Part shown: positions 1 to 11,107 of the stretch, one piece after another
How the letters are laid out: each line of letters opens with the position of its first letter
How positions within the stretch are numbered: position 1 is the stretch's first letter
Assembly (NCBI GenBank): GCA_007922195.1
Contig: ML682014.1
Location: forward strand, 4,366,631 to 4,430,630
Source of the DNA: Podocnemis expansa
Taxonomy: Eukaryota > Chordata > Testudines > Podocnemididae
Reading direction: 5' to 3'
DNA length: 64,000 nucleotides
Notes under the pieces: generated by a model
What the model was told of the DNA's origin: nothing
Database searches by the model: none
What the model saw: the letters and a program-made list of their open reading frames with translations, nothing else
Translations under genes and position numbers: made by a program

Positions 1-3000
1 TCTTAGACCTTTAATACGCTGAGACTTTTAAAATAGAGCAGATATCCACAATGTAGACACACACACACACACACATGTATATATAACCAGAAATGAGCAT
101 CCAGGTTTGCCTTTTCCCTTCAAGTGATAGGTGCATGTCACACCACATATGCCAGATGGTTGCTGCCCCTTACAGGGGACATTTTTTGTTATTTAAGCAC
201 CCCCAAAAAGCCTTAATAAAAGCTTTGGAACGCAGGTCATTATGTGAAGTGATACAGTCATCTCTTCTCTACAGAATGACAGACATGTTTAGTTAGATTT
301 TTATTTTCTCTCAAAAAAGAAATAGCAGAATGCTGTGGGCATTTCTCCTATTATCTGTGACAAAGAATATTTAAACATAGCCTCAGCTGAAGAGATCTAA
401 CCTGGGGATCCTGTAGTTGCCCTGCTGCTTCAGCAGCTTCAACCTAATGGCTTTTATTTGCCTACGTCTGGTCAACAGCTTGCATCATTTCTCCAAGAAA
501 AAACTTTCTTTCTACGATCCACACTTAGTCACCTCACACTCAGACCACTTCAATGCACTGTGTGGAATATAGCTATAAATTAAAATCAGAAAGTGAAAAT
601 TGTGCAGCATGCACCCAGCTAAGTGCTCACAGCAGCAAACATGACACCTGTCCTGGAGGATGATGGAGTTCTGGTTGTAGTTTAATGATTTGATTGGATC
701 TCTGTGTCCATAAGTGGCCTGGAACATGCCTATTTTTTGGAATTGCCTCTCTTTCTCTATACCAAATTGCCATGGAAGGGCTCTGGAGAGCTGTCAGTTT
801 AATATAAAAGTGAATACGCTGTCAGTTCTCCTTAGAGGCAAATAAATTTGGGGTTTCTTCTCTTCATTTTTCCAAAAAAAAAAAAAAAAAAAAAAAAAGG
901 CACACCATAGCATAATCTCCTGACTTTCAGGCCACAGTGCATGGCCTGCCCGTCCCCCAGCTTTTTAGGAAGGAGGCTTGAGGGCTAAGAAAGGTTGCTA
1001 CTTTGGTGGGATATAACTGCATTTACATCTGGCTGTTGGCAAGTCTCCTGAAACCCTGACTGAATTGTTTCTAAGGCCTAGCAAATGCCATCAATGCACA
1101 GTTCCCAGGCCAAGCCATTCGTATGTCATTTGGTGGCTTGCCTTTTGTAAGTCAAAGTGGGCCTGAGGTGAAGCAATTGTTTCAGTCCCTCTCTACTCCT
1201 GTTGGAAAGCAAATTGGAAAAACAAACCAAAAAGCCAGGTCTGCAGTATTTTTTCCTTAAGGAACACCAGACTATTTCACCTGTCTGTTGAGCATCAAAT
1301 GCAGTTAGTACAGGAGTTTGTGTGTTTGAGCCTTTCCAACAGTCTTTTTGCTGATTTTGCCCTCTCTATCTACATTTATAGCTCACCTAAGTCTTTTTCT
1401 TGGGTGCTTATTTCCTGCTGTTATATTTTCCTTCCGTAAAAAGTGTATGGCTGAATGGATCTGTTGACCAGATTTTTTAACTGGACTAAATAGTTTCCCT
1501 GCAAACAGAGGGATGAAACTTAACATTTTTCCTTTGGGTCCAATGTATTTTTATTGAAAGTGATAGATAGTATCTTTGGCAGTTGCTTTTTAAGTAGATT
1601 TACTGCTTACTGCCTCAAAAAGAAAATTAGGGTACATAGCTACAGTTGGAATTTTCTGATCAGGTCCATTTTTCTTCCACTGAGGATGAAGATTGGGGTT
1701 GGCAATTCTCAATTAGATACTCTTTCCTCCTATTGCTAATGAATTCTTTCATGTCACTTTAATTTTCAACTGCACCATAATATGGCCAGCTGAGTACAGT
1801 AAGTAAAGCTTGGTAATTAACTAAACTGATGTGAAAAGCCATTCGTTATAATTTTGTAGTATTTCTTTTGATTGTAAAGAGCATTATTTTTGTTCTGACG
1901 TATATTTGGAAACTGGGGGTGGGTTAACATTCACAAAAATCATTCCTATGCTCACAGAGACAATTTAATAAATGACTAATTTTTCTCTTTAGCAACCAAT
2001 TTTACAGACAATTAAATTACACTAAAGTAGATCAATCAACTTTAATGTGAATCAATATACTTGTTTTCATTATATTTTGTGCTACAGCAAGATAGACCAG
2101 TTTGAGATTTATATATTGTAAAATAGATACTAGCCATTCACACTCATGGTTATTACACAATTAACCCACTTTTTGTGGCTAATCAATCCACAGTTATTGA
2201 GAAGGATGTTCATTAATCAGATTAGACACTCCTGGGCACACACAAATCAATGGTTTTCTAAATAGAAAACACTAAGGAAGCAATAGAGACTGGATGTGAG
2301 GATCTTGCCTCAATTCTCAGAAGGAATGAGAAAACACTATCAGAGCAGATTAGACTTGTGCTGAAATTATACCCAATTTTAAAACCAAACTCAGACTGAT
2401 TTTTTTGTCCTGAAGATTTTTTTTTTAAAAACCCACACACCACTTTCTACATCCAGATTTCAGCCAAGATTGTGACTAGACATTCTGAAATTACTCTGGC
2501 TAGAGTTCTTCTCATGGTATTGCCAGCCAAGATAAAAAGTGTGAGACGCACACACCTCAGAAGGAAACTGAGAACTTGAGCACAGTTTAGCATACAACAA
2601 GAGGCATAAGTTGAACTGAACACAAATACTAAACATCTTGCATTTTACCCAGCATGAACTTTGTTGACTCCTTAGAATGGACAATGAAGCAAAAAGATTT
2701 GCAAGATCAGGGTAAGCACTGTTGTGAGGGTGACAATGCAACTAGTCCATCTGCCCATAAAAGAGAGACTGTGATGGGTTTATGGATTAACAAACTCTAA
2801 TTCTGCAACTTTGGGAAAAGGCTTTAATATACACAAAACAGTTATTTGGAATTCCATTCTCACAATAAGAAAAGGAAAGGTGCCATCTGACAATCACTCT
2901 ATTTAAGAGCTTTGAGTGAGTGGAGAAAGTGCTAACTGACCGTTTCTACCTACCTGTAGGATGAGCCCATTACAATGGATCCTTCACATTTTACTGGAGT

Positions 3001-3619
3001 TCATTCACGATTTGTGTCACTAAGGGAAGCTCCCATTAACTTAATGTGGGCTATTTTCCCATGTAAGATAGAACAAGACCTGAATGTAGAAAGGAGGCTT
3101 TGTCCCCTTGAACTTTTGGGCACTTTTCAAGCTTACACATCACTGTCCTTCTTTGACACATGAGTGCTGACATCACATGAGTAGTCTTTCAGAGACCAAT
3201 AGAAAGGTCAAGCGCAGATTCATCAAGCCTTTTAAGACAGGTGTAAAAGCCAATCAAAAAACAAGGAAAAAATAAAATCCCCTCAGATCTGTCCTTCTAG
3301 CAGATACTTATTAGCATATAGCTATCTTTTTAGAATGACTTAACCAGAACAACAAAATCCCCCCCTCTAACTAAAGTAGTGCCAAAGACAAAGGAAAACC
3401 CATACATAGCCCTTACCTTTTGTCTCTATATAGGAAAACATTCTTTGCTTTCTTCTTACAAACACACCTTCAAACTGTCACACAGTTGCCAGCTCTGCCT
3501 TCCAAATGCCTAAAGTACTGCAGCTTTCAGTCCCTCTCTCCAGGCTTGACAGCTTAGGCAATCTCCATGGGCTGGGCTTTCCTTCTCAGCCCAATGAAAG
3601 GGTTTAACCTATTATGCTA
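1..3619. other. AT-rich non-coding DNA, no gene seen
   Basis: No open frame here resembles a known protein; all are short and lack any domain signature. The only structured parts are a short (AC)n run near 56-75 and a pure run of about 25 A at 874-898, which may be the tail of an old retroposon with no body I can recognise. The remainder reads as unique AT-rich sequence. Confidence 0.6.
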
Positions 3620-3872
3620 TACCTACAGTGCAGCTGGGAGCAAGCCTTTCAGCCAGGGGTTCACAGTTGCATTCCAGGAGGACTCAAAATGCACCAAAAA
3701 TAGTAGTTAGGGTGCTGTAAACTCAGCTTCTCAAACCCACCCAACCCCCTAGACTTGACAGTCTGAGCCACAGCATCCACATTATTATTTTTAATATAGT
3801 GGTCTGAGCCCCACTAGAGCAAGAGTGTATACCTAGGCTGAAAGGCTTGCTCCCTTACACACACTCAGGGCT
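3620..3872. mobile_element. Small inverted-repeat (MITE-like) element
   Basis: Two perfect 19-bp inverted arms face each other: 3636-3654 (GGGAGCAAGCCTTTCAGCC) and its exact reverse complement at 3836-3854. Looser complementarity continues outward (CCTACAGTGCAGCT against CTTACACACACTC). There is no coding capacity in between. The structure is that of a small non-autonomous DNA transposon; I could not fix a target duplication, so the superfamily is open. Confidence 0.55.
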
Positions 3873-4131
3873 CAGCAGAACACATACAGCTCATCAGAGA
3901 TATTTTATTCTCTGATTTAAAGAGTGCCAAATGACAATATGTGTCTAGGTGTAACCACCTTTGTTGCAACACTGCACAGTCACATAATCTCAGGAAATTT
4001 AAGGTACTGGAAACAGTGATATTCTATGCCTATTTAATTACAGGGATCATTTTGTCTTTCAAACACCTGACATGTCTTCTAGATTTTTCTCTCCCCTGCC
4101 CCTTTTTTCTGTTATCCTCTGTTTTTTCAAG

Positions 4132-4374
4132 TTCCAAAGGGGTAGTCATGTTAGTCTAGTTCAGCAAAACAAATAAGGAGTTTTGTGGCACTTTAAAGAT
4201 TACCAAATTTATTTATTGCATGATCTTTCACGGGAGAAGATCTCACTTTGTCAGATGCTTTGAAGATACATCTACAAAGTGTCTGATGAAGTGAGATTTT
4301 CTCCCACAGAAGATCATGTGATAAATAAATTTGTTAGCCTTTAAAAGTGCCACAGGACTCCTTGTTTGTTCTGC
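4132..4374. mobile_element. Foldback repeat, copy A (complete)
   Basis: Begins with a head reading GGTAGTCATGTTAGTCTAG, followed by a poly-A-like stretch, then an arm at 4175-4255 (AGGAGTTTTGTGGCAC...AAATTTATTTATTGCATGATC...GGGAGAAGATCTCACTTTGTCAGA, abridged). After a short loop the same arm returns inverted at 4281-4363. The head occurs only on the left side. The family recurs in this window at 21699, 28346, 46062 and 53261. The head vaguely recalls a Pol III A box, so it may be a SINE, but the inverted arms suit a foldback DNA element. Class not settled. Confidence 0.7.
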
Positions 4375-7275
4375 TTTTTCAGAGAGCATACTGCCACTTT
4401 GAAAAGTGATTGTAAGAAGGATGCTGAAAGTGTACTAAGCTTGGCAACATTCAGTGGCTTCCATATCAAATCCATTGATTTTGCACAGGTGTAACTAATT
4501 GGGATTTAGTAAACAACTTTGTTGATGATGCCTAAAAAAATAGAATCCAGCTGTGTTGGCTCAGTAAGGCTAGGAAGAGTTAAGAGCAGCATAATCTATT
4601 TTTTGTCATTAAAGTCAGCAGCTCTGGCTTGGAAGGCACATAAGGAAGACATTTATCAAATAACAAGGTGATGTTTTACTTAGTCAATTTTTTGAACAGA
4701 GACAAACCAAGCATCTGAAATAGTTATGGTTGTCATACTACATATAGGATGCATGGTCTGAACGGGGGGCTCAATTCAATGTTAATGGATACAATGTTCA
4801 TGTAAGCCAACTCCCCCTGATTCTGGGATTCTGTATGTTTTGATTGGATTCAGATAAATGCAAAATAGGGATGCTTGTTGCCACCTAAAATAATTGTATA
4901 CTAATCTGATATTGGTAACTGTGATTTATTTGGAACGGCTGTTTCTAGCACCAGCTGCGGTCCATATAAAGGCAGCCAGGTATTTCAAACCCTTGAGAAA
5001 GATGTGCTTCAAGTACAGATTTGCAGCAGTTTAGGTGATATGGATATTCACCTTTTTAAAGAATTATTTTTATTTTGCTTGAACTGTTTGTCACAGATAG
5101 TCCATTGGTAAAATGATTTGCTGCTGAAATAAATAAATAAATAAAAGGCAACCTCCCCAAAACCCAATACCCTCCTCCCCAAAGAAGCCCCTTAATAATC
5201 ACCAAAAACTATGCCATTAATAAGCTTTTCTAATAGGGGAAATATTAATTAATTAAAAAAAAAAAAACCTTAGAGGAGCAACTCCATAGTAAAATTCCTG
5301 CAAGCCAAAATGCTTCTGGGGAATTCCTCTCTAGCTAATGTCCTTGTTAAGTGAAATGCCTTGGGAAATGTTTTTGATAGACTGCTTCTCTAGGTAGAGC
5401 CTCTGCTGGTACTCTTTTCCTGACTGTCCAAGAGAGGCTTTTATAATCACAAGCAGAGCACAAATAACCTGCAGGTAATAAAACCCTTCTACAATTTCCA
5501 CCCTAAATAGGCTAAACAAGATCCTGGGACCCAGCTGCTCTTTCATTTCCTGTGCCACTTACATGGTTATCATATCACATTGACCTATCCCTATTTTGGA
5601 TGCTTCCCTTAACACTGCTTATCACATCACTAAAATTCATCCTACAAAACATCAGAGCAAGTGAAATATAAATTTTTAGGGGGAGATTTTTGAAAAGTAC
5701 AAATGGTAGCTGAGTATCCAATTCCCATACAAAGTCCATGGGAGTTAGGACTCTAACTTATTAGTATGCTGAACTCTCCACTCACACCCAACCTTCGGTT
5801 CCACTTCCTTTGAATCATTGAAGTTTGCTTCTGGCTAAGAAATATTTTCTTAGTGGAAAACAGCAAAACTGCATCAGAAAAAAATAAATTTCTTGAAACC
5901 AGCAAAAATAATTAACATCTGCTGTGGCTTACTTTACGTGACCTTTTCCCACTGCTTTTGTGACAAACAGAGGAAGTGGCTGGGCAAGTAAAAATAGTTT
6001 TGTTGATCTGCACATGGAATACACACAGATGTCAATGAGAGTTGCTTGTGCTTATTAAGGGCACAATAAATGCCCTTGACACTTAAGGCTATAAGAAATT
6101 TGAGGTTTTCTGAGTGATTTGAGTTTCTTGCTTCATGCTTTACTGGGGCATTATTAAAACTGAAAGCCACACAATTTTCTCACTCAAAGACCTTTTCAAT
6201 AGTTAAGAATATGCTTTCAAGCTGTAACTGCATCTGTACATGTGGTTGTCCCCTTATCAAGAAAATATATACACATTTTACTTGTGATGCTGTCAAAAAT
6301 CTTGACAGCTAAATAATTCATCTTTGGAAGTGTAGATTCATTTCTTCTGTTAGTTGCAAGTAGTAAAGGACTCTCTTTCATAGGCTGGATTCAGTGCCAC
6401 ATTGATTATGCAAATAAACTTTGTGATTGCTTTAGGCATACATTACTTACTTTCCGAATTTAGCATCACAAAAGGTAGGCCCGAACTGTGGAGCCAAAGA
6501 ATTGTTCTTACATTAGTAAATTATATGCAACTAAGAAATCAGCTCCCCTTACCTCTTCCTACAATTTCCCAGGAGCCAACATCATCCTCATCATCAACAG
6601 CTTCAGTCTTGTTTTTGACCTGTGCTATCATTCAGTTCTCTCAGATAGTTTTGGTACTTTTCTGCACTGTTCAGAACAGATACAATAATCTGGTACATCA
6701 CTCAAAGTAACTGAATCTTTTTCATTAGGATTTTTTTTTATTCCAATGAAAACTGTCCTTTATAAAAATGTTTGCAGCCTTTTTGGTGTATCTTATAATT
6801 TTCTGATTTCTCACCCAAAACACTTGTTTTGTTATTCTGCTTTTCCCTTTTTCCTCTACCCACTGGCTTTTTGTACCTCCTGCCCCAGTTTTCATATTGC
6901 CATCAGAGACATAACACGGTGTTTTGCTGCTGAGGATGAGTTCTGATCGGAACGCACCTCTTCTCATTAGTGGCACTCAGAGTTGGTGCCGCAAATCTGC
7001 TCCTTTAATAGCGCGGCTCCATATGGGTCGCCTGGAGCTGTGCCCCATCGGCCCTGCCGTAGTTATGGTCCTGATTGCCATTGAAAGAATGGGGAGAGTA
7101 GGCAAGGAGAGAAAAGGGGGGGACACACCCAGAAAATGCAGTAATTTTAAGTTTAACCTTTCTTCATTGAAAAACCAGAATACTTTATAATGGAAAGCAT
7201 GTTTTGGGAAGAGAAGGCCTCAGAACATTGAACAATGAACACCTAAACCACATTGATGCCAAGAAGGCACTCAAT
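4375..7275. other. Non-coding DNA, no gene seen
   Basis: Contains an (AAAT)n run at about 5126-5146 and a poly-A stretch near 5256. A 102-codon frame at 6402-6710 and its neighbours show no domain, no supporting codon bias and an AT-rich context, so they are treated as chance. Nothing else could be recognised. Confidence 0.55.
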
Positions 7276-8115
7276 GGGTATGTCCATACACGCTGTTCAA
7301 ATCAAAATAACACTGGTTATTTTGATTTAAAAAATGGTAGTTCCACACGATGTTCCCTTATTTCGAAATGAGGAGCTCCCTCATTTCGATATAAGGAAAG
7401 TTACATCGATATAATAAAATCTAGCATTATATCAATATGATAGTTAAATCAAAATTGTTATTTTGAAATAACACAATGCGGACATGTTATTTTGATTTAA
7501 CTGTTAAATCGATTTAATGCTTTTTGCCCTTTTCCTTTCCAGCTGCTTTCCTTTTTCTATAGAATCATAGAATCATAGGGTTGGAAGGGACCCCACGAGG
7601 TCATCTAGTCCAACCCCCTGCCAAAAAAAGCAGGACCACTCCCATTAGATCATCCCAGTCAGTGTTTTGTCCAGCTGGGACTTGAACACCTCCAGAGATG
7701 GAGATTCCACCACCTCCTTAGGCAGCTTATTCCAATGCTTCACCACTCGCCTAGTAAGGACGTTTTTCCTAATATCCAGCCTGGACCGCCCCAGCTGTAA
7801 CTTGAAACCATTGGTTCTCGTTCTGCCCTCTGTTACTACCGAGAACAGTCGAGCTCCCTCCTCCTTGGAGCAACCCTTCAAGTAGTTTGCATGAGGGCAT
7901 GGCCCTTTTAGGGGGCCATGTTGCCACACCTCACATGGCGCATCTCACCTAAATCGAAATAGCAAGTCCTGTATATGGACATGCTATTTCAATTTCAGTT
8001 TCTAGTGGGGACCTGTTAAATCAATTTAACTTAGATCAATTTAATGATTTTTATATTGATTTTATTAAATTAATACAAGTTAAATTGATTTAACTGTGTA
8101 AGCATGGACATAGCT
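7276..8115. mobile_element. Palindromic TIR element interrupted by CR1
   Basis: The ends read GGGTATGTCCATACAC on the left and, in inverse, a matching CATGGACATAGCT on the right. The interior is built from runs such as AAATCGATTT, TTTCGAAAT and GATTTAAC in both orientations, so most of it can fold back on itself. A CR1 tail (7559-7890) lies inside. The stretch 7901-7932 (GGCCCTTTT..GCCATGTTGCCAC) is nearly repeated at 30398-30430 in another palindromic element. No clean target duplication is visible. Confidence 0.6.
7559..7890 (-). mobile_element. CR1 LINE, 5'-truncated 3' end
   Basis: Read on the minus strand this ends in the octamer repeat typical of CR1 (here seen as ATAGAATCATAGAATCATAG at its left edge). 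Upstream is the C-terminal part of the CR1 ORF2 protein, open from about 7891 down to 7645. Recognisable motifs are RLDIRKN, VVKHWNKLP and ESPSLEVFK. This open frame is short because the copy is 5'-truncated, as most CR1 copies are. The frame runs without a break, suggesting a fairly young insertion into the palindromic element around it. Confidence 0.9.
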
Positions 8116-8474
8116 GATGGCATTGACAAGCTCTTCTTGGACATGCAAATCCAGAACAGATAAGATACAACTCAACAAAGATGTCCACCACATAGGACAG
8201 TGAAAATGCATTGACTCTGCTAAAAAATATGGCTATAAGCACTTTCGTTGGCCCCAAGGCATTCCCTGGGGCTAAACTCAGAGCCCTGATGATACAGTTC
8301 CTCTGAGTCATAACCAAAGAACTTCAGGTTCACAGCAAATCTACTCTTGGCATGGGGAAAATGAGAGCTTCACTGGGGTACTCCCTAAACTAAAATAATA
8401 ATTTTAAATTCAAAAAAGGATGCCCTCAGAATTAGATTGTGTCACACTATCATTGGTGGAAATCTGTGGTATGC
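8116..8474. other. Non-coding spacer
   Basis: Unique-looking sequence between the palindromic element and the hAT element; no gene or repeat recognised. Confidence 0.5.
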
Positions 8475-8569
8475 ACCTAGCACTGCGGTTTTCAAACTTT
8501 TATCCGCAGGACCCAGTTGAAAAAAATCATTTATGCCCATGACCCAACAATTACATCTTTAAACAATGC

Positions 8570-8750
8570 ATTCTCCTTCGAGCGCTGCTCACATCATTCA
8601 GTTACTGGTGTCTATATGCTGCAGCGCACAGTAGCTCGGAAAGTCTTTAGTGTTAGCCTGTCAGGTCAGGGCACACGGCCAACGCCCCCTGCATGCTGCG
8701 ACTGTGGCTATATAGTGACCATGACCCTGACCCTCCCAGTTCCTTTTTCC
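8570..8750 (+). repeat. DIRS left inverted terminal repeat
   Basis: Its reverse complement closely matches 14020-14233; shared words include TAGCTCGGAAAGTCTTTAG, GCCTGTCAGGTCAGGG and GGCCAACGCCCCCT. The outer edge of the right copy is about 35 bases longer, as is usual for the unequal terminal repeats of DIRS elements. Confidence 0.92.
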
Positions 8751-8974
8751 GCCATCAGCGTTGGTTCAGATCAGCATTATCTTGTGAAATGCAAGCGTCT
8801 GTCTTTCGCGCGAAACTCGAAATGCCAGGTTTCAAGCTGTGCTTAGGATGCTGCAAGGCTTTCCCAATGGACGACCCACATGAGAAATGCCTCGCTTGCT
8901 TGGGTGAGTCCCACCTCATGGCGGAGTGCTCCATTTGCCAATCCTTCAAGCAAAGGGCTCAGCTGGAAATATAG
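8693..8974 (+). pseudogene. DIRS gag, N-terminal part with Cys/His cluster
   Basis: A 93-codon frame inside and just after the left terminal repeat. Around residues 45-85 it shows paired cysteines and histidines: C50-x2-C53, H63, C66-x2-C69, H74, C79-x2-C82, including the words DPHEKC and CLGESH. This matches the zinc-binding-like N-terminal segment I know from vertebrate DIRS gag-like proteins. The start is not certain, since the true ATG may be the later methionine at residue 44. The frame ends at a stop at 8972-8974, and the gag reading continues in other frames through a proline/serine-rich stretch to the block at 9871. It is a broken piece of one original gag gene. Confidence 0.7.
8708..8715. 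promoter_or_regulatory. TATA-like motif in left ITR (candidate promoter)
   Basis: CTATATAG, a palindromic TATA-like word, lies inside the left terminal repeat just upstream of the Cys/His gag segment and has a conserved partner at 14059-14066. DIRS1 terminal repeats are known to hold promoter activity; the assignment here is inferred from position and motif only. Confidence 0.35.
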
Positions 8975-9054
8975 CACTGTCTCCTCCTAATTTCGGGGAA
9001 CAGAGCCGCTCTGCCTGAAGTGGCCGAGCCACCAGCACTTTGCCGGATCCTTGA

Positions 9055-9870
9055 TTGGCTCGGGCTCAACATTCCTGCCGATCTCCAGTACCGGGCTTGA
9101 AATCCCGGCCCTCTCCGGTGCCTCCTCGGCACCAACCTCACCAGACCTCCAGTAGCCTCTCAGCTGCCCCGAGTAGGGCACTGGCTCAGGCACTGACCCG
9201 CCAAGGGCATTCAAACCCGGGTCTGGTGCGGAACAAGAAGAAGTGGGCCACAGAGACACCGGCCCCTTCAGCACTGCTGGACACAGCACAGCCCTTGGCG
9301 GCACCACCTCTAAGCCCGGTACCGCCAGACTTGGCACCATTGCCGATATCGCTGCTTCTGGTGCCATCACTTCTGGTACCATCAGACTCAGCTCTGACAA
9401 CTCCCACACTGATACCTGTACCATCGTGGGCCTGTTGACCCTTCTTCAACCTGGTACCGTCAAACCCGGCACTGAGCCCAAGTACTGCGGACCCGCCTCA
9501 TTGCTCCTCCAAAGAACTCTTGGTACCGGACTGCCGAATGTCGGGGGGGAGGTCATCCAAATTGTCCTTGGAAGACCCTTTTCTTCCCCCTCAGGAGTAG
9601 TGTTAAAGAAAGTGGCCTCGAAAGAGCTCCATGTCACTGGGCTCAAGGGGAAGGCGCCCATCAGGAGAGGTCTCTGCTCCCCCTATGGCACCTATCCCGC
9701 CGTTGAGGTGACCGCACAGAGAGTGGACCCTTGACTGGCTGAATGCAACGGCAGATGATACCTCCTTCCATTATGCCCGATCACCGGTGCCAGAGTCCTC
9801 GGATTTCTCCGATGATGAGCCAGACCCTAATTCTACCCAACGTAGCAGATCAAGGGCCTAGTCATCCTCA
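9055..9870 (+). pseudogene. DIRS gag, low-complexity middle region, decayed
   Basis: Between the Cys/His segment and the conserved gag block the sequence is rich in Pro, Ser, Thr and Ala codons, in overlapping frames 9055-9438 and 9243-9734. It then turns acidic (around 9790-9840, SSDFSDDEPD) before a stop close to 9860. Such a low-complexity linker is expected in this part of DIRS gag. No single frame spans it, and repeated GGTACC/GGCACC words suggest it grew by slippage. The individual frames are not claimed as proteins. Confidence 0.5.
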
Positions 9871-10935
9871 TTGCCCAATGAGCGCCTAATCAACATGTCT
9901 GCAGACTGCGAGAGAGATCCTTGCATCGAGCAGGACCTCCTCCACTGCATGGCGGTGAATCTGAAGCTGAAGCTAGGGGTGATCCAAGTGGAAGATGATT
10001 CCCTCTTCGACGCATGCTGTAGAGCCCCACTGGCTAAGGTTGCAATTCCCCTGCACGCCGGGGTGTTCCACATCGTCCAAGAATGCTGGCAAATTCCTTC
10101 CTTGATCCCGCCAGTGTTCAAGGTAGCAGATAAGAAATACTCTGTCTCCCTGGAAGGATTCCCCTTCCTGTTTCATCACCCGGCCCCAGGATCCCTGGTG
10201 GTCGACACAGTCAACCAAAGGGAGAGACAAGGCCAACCAAGCTTCACGCCCAAGAACAGAGAGGTGAGGAAGCTTGACCTGTTGGGCAGGAAAGTTTACT
10301 CCTCTGCCACCCTACAGCTGCATATCTCAAATCACTCAGCCTTGATGATGTGCAACATCTTCAACTTGTGGGAGGCTCTACGGAATCTCCGTTCAGCCGT
10401 CTCTGAGGAGCACCTGAGAGACTTCAAAGCAATGGTGGATGAAGGAGAGAGAGCATCCAAGGATGCGCTCGCGGCAACCTGGGATGCAATGGAAACAGCG
10501 GCATGTATAATGGCATTGGCAGTGGTGATGCGCCACTTGGCCTGGCTCCAAAACTCTGGCCTTTCCACGCAGATGCAACAGATTATCCAGGATCTCCCTT
10601 TTGAGGGCCCCGATCTCTTCACATCTTCCACAGACGTGAAGCTGCATGGTATGAAGGACTCGAGGGCTACACTGTGGTCCCTCGGGATTTACACTCCTCA
10701 ACCCGTTAGGTGCTCCTCAAGGTCGCACCAGCTACAGCAGCAGTTACAGCAACTGAAACAACAGCTGCAACTGCAGACTCAGTTTCTGAGATCCCTCCAG
10801 TTTCCCCAGCGCCATCTTGGGGACCTAGACAAAGATAAAGGCCAATCAGGTAAAGGGGGTAAGCTTGGCGCCTCTCAGTCGGGATGGTGTGGACAGGGAT
10901 CAGACCTCTTGTCAGGCCGCAAACAGTGTTTTTGA
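9871..10935 (+). pseudogene. DIRS gag-like protein, main conserved block (354 codons)
   Basis: The longest intact frame in the window. Its middle (residues about 95-170) contains words typical of DIRS gag: PGSLVVDTVNQRERQGQP, TPKN, LGRKVYSSATLQL and FNLW. The C-terminal part has a glutamine-rich stretch (about 283-310) that could form a coiled coil. Gag is the structural protein thought to bind and package the element's RNA. The frame is uninterrupted but is detached from its N-terminal Cys/His part by upstream stops, so it is scored as part of a broken gene. The ATG at 9871 is only the first in-frame methionine after a stop and need not be a natural start. The RT frame overlaps its 3' end. 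Confidence 0.8.
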
Positions 10936-11107
10936 CGGTTCCCCTGAGGGCAGCGCTCCACAGCCCGTTCTCCCCTCACCGCCTCAGCCACTTTGCTCCA
11001 CGATGGACCCGTGTCACGTCAGACCAGTGGGTTCTCAAAACAGTGGTGAGGGGATACTGCATCCAGTTCCTTTCAACCCCCCAGGACAGGAAACCGCCCC
11101 CCCCACA

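Noticed and set aside
6402..6710. 102-codon open frame, plus strand
   Set aside because: AT-rich context, two overlapping frames, no domain.
9243..9734. 163-codon frame overlapping the gag linker
   Set aside because: Several frames are open together on both strands in the Pro/Ser-rich stretch; treated as part of the decayed gag region.
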